DNA of 64,000 bases from Liquidambar formosana (lineage: Eukaryota; Streptophyta; Magnoliopsida; Saxifragales; Altingiaceae), in assembly GCA_039720395.1 (NCBI GenBank), contig CM077826.1, positions 32,484,810 to 32,548,809 of the forward strand. Reading direction: 5' to 3'. Below are positions 22,951-41,285 of this stretch, one piece after another. The position numbers were made by a program, and so were the translations under genes. The notes beneath the pieces were generated by a model. It saw only the letters and a program-made list of their open reading frames with translations, was not told the origin of the DNA and made no database searches. Numbering within the stretch: the first letter of the stretch is position 1; each line of letters starts with the position of its first letter.

Positions 22951-24875
22951 AAGTTTAATAACCAACTAGGAGCAGTACTGTTGATTGCAATTGTGAAAAT
23001 GTGGTTCTGTTATTATAATTCTTAGCAAGCAGTGTGTGGACAGAGAGAGAGAGAGAGTGAGTGAGAGATCAAGAGAGGCTTGCCAACTGTCTGAAAATCT
23101 AAATTTCCATTCTATTGTTTTCACAATATATGTTCTCAACTAGTTCTGTTTACTGTTGGAATCTCCTCTGAATGCATCTTTTCCTTGCTCTAATTTCTCT
23201 TCCATTTCAGTCTTAGCTTTTCTAATTACCACTAATAAGGGTGTGAAAGAAACCAACTCAGGGGAAGAATAACTTCGATAGGGTATACATTTGGCAATTC
23301 AGATGCTGAAGAAGTGTCTGTCTAATGAAATAAATTAGATAGGGCCAATTCAGATGCTGAAGAAGTGTCTGGTATAACTTGCATGCCAATAAACTACTGA
23401 TAGTGGCTTCCAAGAAGTGAGATAAAAACAGGTGAACTAATATGTCATAGCAAAAGCATCCATTGCCCACTAATGTTCGACCAGGAAGCATTCATGGTCT
23501 CCCTCATCGAGGATCTGCATTTTGGATTGCTAGTTGGGGTGGTCAAGCCATATGTAATGGATGGGACTTATATTCATGAAAAGCCAGTATCTAAATTATC
23601 CAGGGGGGTCACTAGTTGGGGTGGTCAGTCTATTCATGGATCAAGATAAACTATCTTGCAAATAATAATAATGATAATGAAAACAAGTGGTTAAGGGCCT
23701 CCAACGCATGCAATGGGGGGAGCATATGCAAGTCTATTAATAGCCATCCAAACAACTAGAGGGTCATTACTCTACTCTGTACTCCACCCTAAATTGCCCA
23801 ATGACTCCCTCTCTGCTATGCCTGTGCCTTTTTAAACTTATAATGTATCTCAACAGAAGTTAATGCAGCATCAAGATGACTGCCCCCGCAATGGGCACTT
23901 GAAGAGCTGGCGGATGTTGGCTTACCCAATAGGTTTTGTTGCTAGCTTTGTTGACAGTTCAAACTCCTTTTTGCTTTCCGAAACCCTTTTACTGTTCGAT
24001 TCAACTAGATATATATGTTATTGATTCACCATCTGAACAGGTTAGCAACGGGTTGCATCTGGTGGCATTTTCCCTGCACGCAATCATGCAGATTAAACCA
24101 CCAATGGCAGACTGTTCCTGACATTTGAGTAGATGGTGCCACATGGTTTCACACCACTTGGTTTCTTTTTATCATTTCAGTACTGGACCACAAACAAATA
24201 ACAATTCTAGCAGCCAGTTTCCATTCATTCTGAGACAATTTGATTGAAATTGGGTTGAAATTCATCTTTCCTTCCTGGTCTTTACAAACACTGTCAAGGT
24301 TGTTTCAAGAAGCCCTAGTCATTCTTAGGTCATATTGCATTTGCAAACTCTTCAAAATTTAAATGACTCCAGTCAAAAACCACTGCAAGATCAATCAGCT
24401 CAACTACGTAGTATAGGGTTCTAACAGTAGAAATGAGATTCAACATATTTTACAACTGTGAAAGTGTTTCCTATATTTCAACTTCCGGAGCCTCAAATAT
24501 ATTCTCAATTTGTAAGAGCCACAACAAAGGTTCACAAAAGGATTTCAAGCCTTTACATTTTCAAACAGACATTTAATAATACAGCAACTCCATGAATTGG
24601 TGAACTCAATGGAACTGAGGATTTTTTATTCAACACCAGATAACCCAAATCCAAGATATGATTGAGATCATATAAACTAGTTGTCCAATGATGCTTTGCA
24701 TTTTGAGGTTGTCACCCCCATGATTAACTTCATTGCCGGTTATGAGCTTCATGAAAATCCATAATTGAAGAACGTTGCTCCAAATCTTTTCGAGCTTATC
24801 ATTTTCTTGTTCATAAAAGTGGACTCCAATTTCATTCAAAATAGATTATCCTATAAAATGGGGCTTTGGTAAAAC
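22951..24875. other. Intergenic space between convergent genes
   Basis: 3' flanks of the HTH-like gene (left) and ALE2-like gene (right). No ORF is supported. A direct repeat CAATTCAGATGCTGAAGAAG occurs at about 23296 and 23346. A second short repeat, CTAGTTGGGGTGGTCA, occurs at about 23530 and 23611. The last 250 bases or so before 24876 are likely ALE2-like 3' UTR on the minus strand. Confidence 0.45.
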
Positions 24876-31213
<6,338 letters not shown>

Positions 31214-32640
31214 ATCAAAGGAACTGTAGATCAAAGCTCAAGATCTCTCCTCTCTCATCTCCCACCCATCTATTTCAAGTAAGAAGAACAAAATAAAGAG
31301 AAAACGATAAAAAACTGGAACAAGACACTGAAGTGGAACATGGGTATACCTTTAAGAAACAACCATACTTGTGTGCTTATAATACAGAAGAAGACCCACA
31401 AATAGCATCAGAAAAGTAATGAAAATGCAGTTTAGTGGAAACACGAGAATGGGTTAGGTGGGAAGAACCCAAGTGTTGGTTTGTTGGGACTAAGCTCTGA
31501 AGTTTGCAGAGCATAGGGATTTGTAATGGAATAGTTGTTCCTGACATGGGTGATTAAGGATTGATAAAGCTGATCAAGCAAAAGGCAGAACAGTACACCC
31601 TTTACGTAGAGAGCCAAGTAATAAGAGACACTTTAGAGTAGGTTTGGTGGAGAAGAGAAAGTTAGAGAGAGAGACACACACAGTTAGAGGAATGATTCTT
31701 GCAAAAGCATCATTATAGTTGTGATATCATTGTTGAAAGATCTCAATCTTTTTTTTTTAGCATGTTAGAATGGGATCGCTTGACTTCTTTGCAGTGAGTT
31801 TCAATTAATGACCAATTATGGCATTATAAGTGATCGATTCTTTTGTAGGATAAAATTATGGAAGATTACATGATCAAGTATTTTTTTTTATCATTTCTTA
31901 AACATTTTAATTAAGAAAATATTTGTGATTTTAGTGATTTAGCTAGATCCGAGCACTTTCTAAACAGAATGAATGACTTGAGCGAAACCAAGCCGCATTT
32001 AAGAGCACCTTTAATCCGAATTTTGACAGCTACACCAAATACATTCATGGCTTAAGAGATGAAACAGGATTTATGTGGTATTAATTTGTAATGTAGTCGT
32101 ATAAATTGTCGCCAGTCCCCAGCTGCCACCAGTGTTGGCTGGTTTGGTAGTTGTTTTTGGAATGCAGCGTTGGATACCAGTCATTCGCATAATGACAATG
32201 TTGCTGCTGACGTGACCTCAAGCATGCTAATCACAATGTTACCATTTTCTTCAGATGTGTCGGTGTAATTGGTCTCCTTCACCAAGTTGGGTCCCGCTTT
32301 ACTGTTTATTATGCTAACTCTCCACAATAGTCGTGGCCTGTTTGCAAATTTCCCTCTAATCTATGTATTGCCATTGACCACTTGTCCTGGTTAAACCTGT
32401 AGATATTACTTTTAAAAATGCCAGGTAAGAGAGAGAGAAAGAGAAACATAAAGCTAAGAAAAGAATCTATTAGAAGCCAACCATATTTGCCATGACCATT
32501 CTCCTTTAATCTTTCACAACTACTGTTCATGGCAAATTTTGACCCAAAACCTCCGTAGTGTTATTATGGTTTGTCCCATGACCTTGGCTCCCCAAATGGA
32601 TAGGGTAGGATTAGAGAGTCTTCATCAAGGTGACTTGATA
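31214..32640. other. ALE2-like promoter side and intergenic sequence
   Basis: The first few hundred bases are the ALE2-like 5' UTR and promoter (read on the minus strand), rich in purines on that strand; no unambiguous TATA box. The rest shows no supported gene. Short ORFs at 31432-31617 and 32309-32530 have no recognisable features. Confidence 0.4.
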
Positions 32641-33830
32641 GTATGGCCTGTAGAAGAAATAAATCAAAACAAAGAAAATCAAAGGAATGGAAATGAAAAA
32701 AGAGAATATATCAAGGAAGGAGATTGAAAAGAAATTATAAGGAAAATTCAATGAATATTTTGAATTATTTCCCTTTTTGTATTATTCCATTATTATTTGT
32801 TTCCATTATTATTAATTCTTGTTTTGTATATAATCGTACTATCAGGTTGAGTGTAATTAAGCAATTATGAATGAAATTTAGTCTTTCCATATGGTATCAC
32901 AACAGTCGTTCATTTTATGATTACTTGGTTTTTCTTTCGTATTCTATTTTGCCAATGGACCACATTTCTTGCCATCTGTCAAAACACCGTCTGTAGAACC
33001 ATCACTTAGTCATAATTAATTATTATATCTATTTCTTTCTTACATTTCCTACAAATTAAGTTTGTCCACTATAGAGTTCCATCCACAAAATCTTGATTTC
33101 TCCGTAATGATTCTTCAACATTCAAATTGAGCGTGCCCAAAGTGCCATCACGAGGACCACAACCATGCCACCATAGGCATTATAATGTATTAATAAGAAT
33201 TCCCTCTTCAATTTGGGAATTTCGATCCAAGATTGCAAATTCAAATAATATTTGGCCAAGGGTAGGTTCATGGAACGTTTTCTCTTCCCACATTGTTAAA
33301 GTCTACAGGTTGTATAAGGTTTGTCTAAATTTCAGCTTGACTTTGGTCCATAATCTCTATTGGTTTAATGAAACCTCATTTGTCACTTTTAGTCGGTGAT
33401 TATTTAAAATAAAATTTTAGAAAAATGCAAAAAGAAAAAAAAGGTGTCAATGTTGGTATATCTTTCATCATTCGCAATCAAACTCAAGAAGCTTTTTATT
33501 TCTTCATAAGTTTGAGGGTGAGTATTGAGAAAATAAATGAAGACAAGAAAATCAAAGAAGAGATCAAGCAAATACGAAAATGAATCAAAAGAGAGTATAT
33601 CAAAGAAGGAAATTGAGAGGATTGTGTTGGTTGGTTAGTCAAGAAGCTTTTTATTTCTTCATAAGTTTGAGGGTGAGTATTGAGGAAATAAATGAAGACA
33701 AGACAATCAAAGAAGAAATCAAGCAAATACGAAAATAGATCAAAAGAGAGTATATCAAAGAAGGAAATTAAGAGGAATGGGTTCGTTGTAACTAAGCAAT
33801 TATGAACGAAATTCAATTCTTTTATAAGTT
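32640..33830 (+). mobile_element. Degenerate copia-type LTR relic with PBS
   Basis: An LTR-like stretch ends TTTCCA at 32889, then TA, then TGGTATCAC at 32892-32900, which matches the start of the initiator-Met primer-binding site used by plant copia elements (TGGTATCA). A second, shorter copy of the same LTR sequence (AAGCAATTATGAA(T/C)GAAATT) lies at about 33792. The intervening 0.9 kb has no pol ORF. This could be a TRIM-like or badly eroded element; the left boundary is uncertain. Confidence 0.45.
33485..33780. repeat. 155-bp tandem duplication
   Basis: The sequence starting CAAGAAGCTTTTTATTTCTT occurs at 33485 and again at 33640, with few differences over about 135 bases. It resembles the LTR-like stretch at 32653-32740, so it is a local duplication within the copia relic. 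Confidence 0.8.
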
Positions 33831-33979
33831 TTAATACTGTTTTATGGCTAACAAAAACATAATAGGATTTGTTGGTCAAACAATTGTTAAGAGAAAGTAA
33901 AAGAGAAAAACACGTAGGAAAATTTATTGCATAATATCCAAAAATTGGTTGGTTTTAACTTTTGTCAATATATATATAT

Positions 33980-34200
33980 ATATATACACACACACAATCT
34001 CAATCAATATGTGTTAATATAAGTTATACAAACATCATGTATTGGGGTTGTACTCTATGCAATGGTTCAATGTATCCTATAACCCATTAATGCACCAAAA
34101 TACAATCCTAATGTGAATGTTGATATAAGTTTTATGAAAACGTATTCACCTAAACATCTTCCTATATATATATATATATATATATATAACAATTGGGACA
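33980..34200. repeat. Dispersed repeat, copy 1 (relative at 45552-45835)
   Basis: Motifs such as TGTTAATATAAGTTATA, TATTGGGGTTGTAC and CCCA(T/C)TAATGCAC recur in the same order at 45552-45835. TA/CA microsatellites flank it at 33968-33997 and 34164-34187. No coding capacity. Probably a MITE. Confidence 0.5.
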
Positions 34201-34341
34201 TAGCATTTTCCAAGATAATTTTGAATTTTAACTTCAATGATTTGTCCTGTTGTGTGTTTATTGACCGTAGTATCACACCAGTTTGATGACATGGCACTAC
34301 TAGTTATTTTCTCAATAGGGTTTGGTAGGCCTAGAAGAGAA

Positions 34342-34346
<5 letters not shown>

Positions 34347-34376
<30 letters not shown>

Positions 34377-34975
34377 TTTTAATATCAAGTACATTTGATG
34401 CAACTTTGCATTAAGTGTATTATGAAACTCTTACATGTGACTTGTATTTTTTGAAACTCCTATATTCGACAACCTTCTCATGTAGGGGATCCATATAGAA
34501 AATCAAGTTAATCCGAGACTAATTCTTATTCAATTCAAAACTTATATTTTAATTAATAACAATCGCTTACCAATGGACATTCATGAATGAAGCAACTCTT
34601 AATCTCATATTGAGTTGATTTTTGGCATATATAATCTACATATGAATCAAATTTAATTCAATAGTTGATTTTGCAAAATACGAGTAACAAATAAGGCCAT
34701 GCTTGTTTGGTTGGAATGGAATGAGTGGGAATGGAATTTGATTACATGCTCAAAATAATTTGGAATGGAATGAAATTAAAATAAACATTATGGAATGAAT
34801 ATCATTATAATTCACTACTATTGTTTGATTCCATTCTCATTTAATTATCTCATCCAAACATGTTATTTTAATTTGGAATGAATTGGAATGTGATTCCATT
34901 CCATTCTAACCAAACAAATATGGTTTAAGAGTTTTGGAATGCACTTGATGCAAGTGCACTTGATATTAAAAGGAC

Positions 34976-35000
<25 letters not shown>
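34347..35000. mobile_element. TIR element bounded by TA tracts
   Basis: Left end TATATAGTCTTTTTAATATC and right end (GATATTAAAAGGACTATATA) are inverted copies, continuing into AAGT(A/G)CA(T/C)TTG. TA tracts lie outside both ends. It is related to the sequence at 4180-4400. Another MITE (34702-34917) is nested in it. Confidence 0.6.
34702..34917. mobile_element. MITE nested in the 34347-35000 element
   Basis: Left end TTGTTTGGTTGGAATGGAAT and right end (ATTCCATTCTAACCAAACAA) form TIRs of about 20 bp with one mismatch. The interior is made of TGGAATGGAATG-type repeats. About 216 bp, no ORF. It lies inside the outer element, so it inserted later. Confidence 0.65.
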
Positions 35001-35006
<6 letters not shown>

Positions 35007-35522
35007 AGTTTTAAATTTATACAATTGAAATTAGATTTTAGGTCTATGTAGATAAATGGGTTCGATTGGGTTGGGCTTTCTACTTGTCCATTGTAAATCC
35101 GTTTATAAATGGATCTAAGTTCAGGTTGAATATCCTAATGTCCATTCATCGTTGTAATTAATTTGAAACATGATCTTAATGATTTCTTCTATATATAATA
35201 TGGTGTTCATGATATTTTATCTTCATTAACTATAAATTTCAATATTTATGCCATGATTACAAGGTTATAATAATGTGACGATATTCTTGCACTATTTATT
35301 CAATGATTTAATATAGTTTACTATTATAATATATTTTTATAAAATAAATATTTTTCTGAAACAACTTTGTAATAGTTGAGAAAATAATGGATTAAATGGA
35401 CTAAGGAAGGTTGGCTATGAGTTGAGGGCTGCAAAATGGGTCACGGTGTGGTTTGGGCCATTCAATCCAATCCAATCAATTACATGGCTGCGTTCAGATT
35501 GAGGCTATGGCCTTTAAAATAT
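35001..35522. other. AT-rich intergenic sequence
   Basis: No gene or clear element. It ends in TAAAATAT at 35515-35522, which is the left copy of the target duplication of the next element. Confidence 0.4.
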
Positions 35523-36144
35523 GGGGAGCGGCTATTGCAACCTCCCAAACAGATAAGCCACCCCCACCTGATATCTCCACCCCCCAAATATATATACCCA
35601 CCCCTTTAAAAGACTAAAACACCCTTCTTCTAAATAACACTAACCCTCACCCACCCCACTCCCCCCCCCCCCACACGAGACCTCCGAGAAAAAAGAGGAG
35701 AACGGCGACAGCGAGGGGAGAATGGCGACGGCGATGGCGACGGGAGGTTCTTTCCCTTCTCTCTCTCTCCTTCTCCTCTTCTTTCTTCTTCTTCTTCTTC
35801 TTCTTTTTCTTCTTCCTTCATTTTTTTTTTTTTTTTTTTTTTTACCTTCCTCTGCTGGTCAGATCTGTGGGGGGAGGTTTTTTTTTTTCAAAACCTCCAT
35901 TTTTTTCGGTGGGGTGGGGTGTCGGCGACAGGAGGTTCTTCATCTTCTTTCTTCTTTCTTTCTTTCTTTCTTTCTTTTTTTCTTTCTTTCTTTTTTTTTT
36001 TTCTTCCTTTGCTGCTGGTCAAATCTGTGTGTTTCCGGCAAGGGAGGTTTTTTTTCAAAACCTCTATTTTTTCCGGTGGGGTGGGGTGCTAGCGACGGGA
36101 GGTTCTTCGTCTTCTCTCTTCTTTCTTTCTTTCTTTCTTTCTCT

Positions 36145-36186
<42 letters not shown>

Positions 36187-36550
36187 CTCCTTTGCTGCTG
36201 GTCAGATCTGTGTGTTTCTTGCAAGGGAGGTTTTTTTTCAAAACCTCTATTTTTTCCGGTGGGGTGGGGTGCCGGCGACGGGAGGGAAGAGAAAGAAAAG
36301 GAAAGAAAAAAAAGAGGGCTGCCGGGAAAAAAAAAAAAAAAAAAAAAGGAGAAGAAGAGGCTGCCGACAGGAAGGGGGCCTACCCTCGCCGTCCCCGGTG
36401 GGCTGGTCAGATTTGTGTTTTCCGGCAAGGGTCTATGTTTTCCGGCAAGGGGTACTTAAGCATTTTTTAGTAATTTTGTATAATAATTTTTTTAATTAAA
36501 AAATTAGAAGGGGCAACTTAGCCCTTTGTGGGGTTGCAATAGCCGTTCCC
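35523..36550. mobile_element. TIR element with 8-bp TSD and internal triplication
   Basis: Terminal inverted repeats GGGGAGCGGCTATTGCAACC (35523) and GGTTGCAATAGCCGTTCCC (ending 36550) are flanked by TAAAATAT on both sides (35515-35522 and 36551-36558). An 8-bp duplication suggests hAT; a 9-bp MULE reading would need one mismatch. Inside are three diverged tandem copies of a unit beginning CTGCTGGTCA(G/A)ATCTGTG (about 35853, 36010, 36195) and a fragment at 36402, separated by expanded CT/T tracts. The unit contains AAAACCTC(C/T)ATTTTTT and GGTGGGGTGGGGTG. Long ORFs on both strands across it are low-complexity and not credible. Confidence 0.8.
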
Positions 36551-36666
36551 TAAAATATGTCGTCAACCTGGTCCAATGGAATTCTATATATGTCATCCCT
36601 ACTAGAAAACCAAACTCTACGAACAAAAGTTTTTGTAGTTAAATTTTATAGATCTTAATTCCTTAA

Positions 36667-37190
36667 GGCTATGTTTGGTATGCCGGTTAGATTGGATGAG
36701 ATAAACATATCATTTTCATGTATTTGATACTTTTTTAAATATGCTATCTGTGGGATGGTTATATCTTTTACATGCGGGATATAATAAACTTATGAGGGAG
36801 ATGATATATTTTGATCTTAAAATACTATCTAATTTAAAAGAAACAAGGAGATAGAAAATTATCAAGTGACCATGTTCCCCATTTCAAACTAAGTAACTAA
36901 CAACGATTTTTTCATCCAACATTTTAATCTGACATACCAAACATATCAGGCTATGTTTGGTATGCCGGATAGGTCAGGATGAGATTAAAAAAGAGATAGA
37001 AAATTGTCCAAGTGATCATCTTCCCCATTTTAAATAAAGTAACCAAAGACGACTTTTTCATCCAACATTTTAAACTGGTATACCAAACATATTATACTAT
37101 GTTTGGTATGCCAGATATGCCGGATAAGATAAATATATTATTTTCACATGTTTGGTACTCTTTAATCAAGAGACATACTATCCGTAAGAT
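36667..37190. mobile_element. Three stacked MITE copies (TATGTTTGGTATGCC)
   Basis: The terminal sequence GGCTATGTTTGGTATGCCGG starts at 36667 and again at 36949. A third start, CTATGTTTGGTATGCC, is at 37097. Inverted counterparts (ATACCAAACAT) are at about 36932-36945 and 37079-37090. The first copy is about 280 bp and the second about 145 bp; the third is truncated near 37190. They share ATCCAACATTTTAA(T/A)CTG near the right end. No ORF. Confidence 0.65.
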
Positions 37191-38358
37191 GTGTTTGGTT
37201 CTCTTGAGCCTTGGCCCATTAACAGGATTTTCAGCTGCCTTCCTTTCATCACTAGACTTTATTTTATCCTCTCCCATAAAACAAAACCAAAAAAAAACGA
37301 AAAGAAAGAGGGAGATCTCCCTCAAAAATTGAGTGAGATAGATTGTCTATACGCTTTTATTATTGTTACCAACTCTCATAAAGCTTCTATAGAAACTGGA
37401 TTTGGCAGTGGCACTACATTCTTTTGAAGCCTTGATTGAAGACTGCTCCTGCTGCTCTACAAGCTATCGTATGGTCAAGTTCTAGAAACTTTGCAAGAGC
37501 TAATGATGTACAAATTTTATGCTACTCTAGGCCTATATTGGTCCCAAGGCTTGCACTGGCTCGAGGCCGATGTTCTTGGAATCGCTGCATGTTTACCGCT
37601 GAAAATTGTGCTCCAAAAATAGCTTTATGCCAAAAAAAGAAAAAGAAAAAGCAAAAAAAAGGGGTAATACTTCTATCATGAAAGGTGGGGCATTCTCTAT
37701 AAGCGACGCACTGTATTGAATTTAATAAAGGATATGACCTTTAATAGAACTAAATCATAAAGAATTCATATGTTCGACATTCCAACCCATGTGATTGGAA
37801 TTACGGTTTTATTGAGTCGAGTATTAATTTGACAAAAATTGAGTGACCCAATTTTATCCATTGGATCAATCTCAAAAAAGTGTCCTTTTAATTTCTGTTT
37901 TTTGGGTAGCAGTTGGTAGAGCTGAACAACATTGTCTGCTCCATGGTACCTAATCGCAACTTACCACTCAGAGTCTCAGACATTATGGCACAATTTCTAA
38001 ATTCATAACTGAAAAATCGGTGGACGTACGGCTGCCATTCTCTAAAAATTGTTGTCGCATGGGGTATAATAAATTATACGAGAAAGGCCTATGGGTTTCC
38101 TAGCATCTGTCCTAAACTTTACGCGAACGGATTATGTCCACTAATATTATATTAGGCAAAAAGGAAAGCCAGCATTATTTGCACTACTTTATTATCTTAA
38201 TTAAGGAGTGAACAGAGTGGTCTTGCGGTTTTTTGCGAAGCAAAAAGTCTTAGGTTTACTCTCATCACTTCTCCTTAGAGCCATTTCTATAGATTTTGTC
38301 TTGTAATTGTTTAATGTACGTGAGACAGTCGATTGTATGTGCCAAAAAAATTAGGAAA
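37191..38358. other. Intergenic, no gene supported
   Basis: The ORF at 37436-37681 is followed by A-rich sequence and shows no domain; neighbouring frames are equally short. Nothing recognisable. Confidence 0.35.
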
Positions 38359-38570
38359 GAGGCTATTGTCACTACATAAAAGTACTCTAATTAAACTCCC
38401 ACTTAGTTTATACATTTTAAGGTTTTATAAAAATATAAAATGCTTTTACGAAAATAAAACGTGTTGTCTATTAGAAAACATTATTGTGAACAACTTTATA
38501 GAAGAATTTTTTTCTCAAGATATATAATTTAAATGGTGTTTTTGACCATTTTTCATAAAACAATTTATTA
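38359..38570. mobile_element. Partial MITE, family of 48529-48917
   Basis: It begins GAGGCTATTGTCACTAC and continues with TTAAGGTTTTATAAAAATAT, CTATTAGAAAACAT and GAACAACTTT(A/G)TAGAAGAA, all in the same order as in the intact copy at 48.5 kb. The right part is missing. Confidence 0.55.
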
Positions 38571-38629
38571 AAAGCAATAATGAGGAAAGTAGGCCATCTT
38601 TAGTTTTCTCATTAATGTGGTTGTTAGAA

Positions 38630-38786
38630 GGCAAAATTACATGTTGATATGAGTATGAACAAATAATTACATATTAATAAGTTAATAGTCATTCTTAATA
38701 AACCTAGCAAGCATCTATTATGAAGTTAGTAGTAATTAATATCCATATGTAATTATTTGCATATAGCCGGACCAATCTGTAAATCC
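38630..38786. mobile_element. Diverged relative of the 5454 MITE
   Basis: The right end ATAGCCGGACCAATCTGTAA matches the right end of the 5454-5606 element with one change, and the ATAGTCATTCTTAAT and GTTAGTAGT motifs of the interior are shared. The left end is eroded (GGCAAAATTACA). Confidence 0.45.
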
Positions 38787-41002
38787 ATCCTCCTTAGAAT
38801 CCATCTTGCCCTTCTTAAAAGTCATAAAGTAGCTAGGATTGAACTCTTCGATCAGTCCATCGTCTAAAGTTATCAGATTGCCGAAGAATGTGGGCATATA
38901 TTTTGATACTCTCTTCCTCCGTTTATATTTTATTGGTCATTTTTATATTTTATTTTTGAGGATGTTTTAAAATTTATGTCACATTGCAAAAAGTCAATAA
39001 TTATTTTTATTTGATTTTCTAAATTATCGTTGAAAGGGTATTTTCTATTTTTCTTGTGTTTTATACACTCTAAGGTAAAATTGAAATATGAAAACATATG
39101 TATTGATGTGAAAACATTTAATAAGATTTCGTAAAAAAAAAAACTTGTTTTTTTTCAAAAGAGACGATCAATTAAAAATAGATGGAGCATTATTTTTCCC
39201 TTCCACCAATTAAATCCAAACCATAATTAGTAAAATACGGTATGGGAGAATATGAAACGACATACGTACGGAGTATAATTCGGTTTTTCTTGATAAAAAT
39301 ACGATGAAAAATTTGGTATAAAAAAACGGAAACGGAAATAATACGGATACGAACATATACAGGTACAATATAGATTTTAATTAAAAATTCAGGACAAAAA
39401 ATACTCGAATATATTACGTTATTTCATTTAATATATCACTATTTTTATTTTTTTTATTTAAATGTCCATAAAATATTGTTAAAAAATAATCACATATAAA
39501 TAATAATCAATTTTATTATTTTATTTTGTTTTATTTTTTTTGTACATTTGCTTAAAAAGAAGCAGGAATTTGGTTAAGAAGATGAATAAAAATTAATAAA
39601 TATGCAAGTCTTGATCTATATATATTTTCACATTTCCATTCCCTAAATTATTTTATAATTTTTGTCCTAAAATCATATGAAATGTGGTCTATATAACAAA
39701 AGAGTAGATACAATCATCTAATATTTAACAAATCCAAAAAAATTATATAAAGATATTAGAGATTATAATAGAAAAATTATAAATTAGATCTTGACTTAAT
39801 AAAATAAAGATAAGAATTAAGATATTTTAAATATTGATAATAATATTGTCGATTATTATAGTAAGAGTCGAATTGTCGACAATACAATTAGGAGTATTTT
39901 AATATAAGTATAATATAGAATACGTCAAATACGTGAACTATACGTTTGTAAAATAAAAAAATAAATAAAAAAACAAGTATTTTTAACTATGTTTGAACTT
40001 TGTATGGAAAACGGGTTTTTTTTATAAAAAAAATACGTACGTATGTGTATTATACAAGTATAATATGAGTATTTACTAACTCGGATCCAAACCCATGTTA
40101 TTTGCTCTATGTATAATATTTATTTATAGAAAAATGCTAGGTATACTAGTTTTGTTTTCCATATATAGTGGTACATTTGATGACGTATTCGTCTCATTCT
40201 TGTTTTACCCATATCCACAAATTACTTCTGAAGACAAGATAAATTTGTGGTTATAGATTTTGATAATAATTAGGATTGAACACTTTGGTCACTCTATTGT
40301 CTAAAGTTGTCTAAAGTTACCACTTTGATAAATGTATTTTGATAATTTCACATGCACTTGTAATTTGCGACCACTTTAATATCTTGTCTTTTTTCCTTTT
40401 TTTTTTTTTTTTTGTGAAAAATATAGTGAAAGTTGCTATGACTTAATTAACGTAAATAAAATTTTGTCAAATTATGTAAATTTATGCTTCTCGAGGGTTC
40501 TTAATTTTTTTTTCGCTTTGCATTTTTTTATTATTATCAAATATCATATATCTTGGGTTAGGAAAAATTGCTAACACAAAGCATGGCCAGATTGATAATA
40601 ATAAACAAGAAGAGGGAGAGAGAAAGAGCAACGCGAAACGAAGGAATCATTTTGCTGTTTTCTGACTTTCATTCTGTCAATGATTGAGGAATTGGAAAGC
40701 AAGGAGGGCGAGGATGTTAGTAGGAGGTCATTTTAGTCGTGACTGGGGTTGGGTTTCTTTATTTTTGCTTGACTATTAAGCTATCATCTGGTGCGGCACC
40801 CTCTTTCATATCATATGTCACTGCAATTTCTCAGCCCTTCATTATTTTGTTACAGTCCATCCAAGTGTTTGGTTGTTCCCCTAGATGAGCAGAGGGCCGT
40901 CCGATCCGCATCATTGGAAACAGGGGCCTTCACTTCATAATGGAAGATCAACTCTACACGTGTTCAACACCCAAACAAGTTTTTTTTTTTTGGGGGGGGG
41001 GG

Positions 41003-41033
<31 letters not shown>

Positions 41034-41154
41034 TTGGTAAAGTGCAAACATCTGTTATGGTTGAAAATCGGATCATTCGTTTTCATTTTAAGCGCGTGTA
41101 TCACAATTTTCGTAAATGCTAAAACTTCCTCTCTTTTGGGTAAGCAAAAGTTCA
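38787..41154. other. Very AT-rich intergenic sequence
   Basis: No supported gene over about 2.4 kb. The stretch 39230-40080 has many ATACGG and ACGTACG motifs and looks like a decayed repeat; similar ATACGTGTATTATAC sequence occurs at about 9420. A purine-rich tract (GA)n lies at 41005-41034 after a G-run at 40993. Confidence 0.35.
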
Positions 41155-41273
41155 AGCCGAACTAGCCTAGTGGTAAGTGTAGGTTAAAAAAAAAGGTAGA
41201 AATAGAATAGATTAGGGTTCAAATCCATTCCATTGTTGAAAAAAAATAAAAATAAAAATAAAAATAATAAAGG
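41155..41273 (+). mobile_element. SINE with A-rich tail and target duplication
   Basis: The A-box-like TAGCCTAGTGG lies at about 41164 and the B-box GGTTCAAATCC at 41217-41227, followed by an (A4T)n-type tail. Direct repeats GCAAAAGTTCA (41144-41154) and GCAAAAAGTTCA (41274-41285) flank it and differ by one A. Together these define a short tRNA-derived SINE of about 119 bp. Confidence 0.75.
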
Positions 41274-41285
41274 GCAAAAAGTTCA

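Noticed and set aside
22951..24875. A further gene between HTH and ALE2
   Set aside because: ORFs of 60-77 codons only, none with motifs; sequence fits 3' flanks.
33485..33780. CRISPR-like or satellite array
   Set aside because: Only two direct copies with no spacer pattern; it is a local tandem duplication in an LTR relic.
35630..36499. Long overlapping ORFs (160-245 codons) on both strands
   Set aside because: They are made of Phe/Leu/Ser or Lys/Glu runs produced by CT, T and A tracts inside a TIR element; no domain and several frames are open at once.
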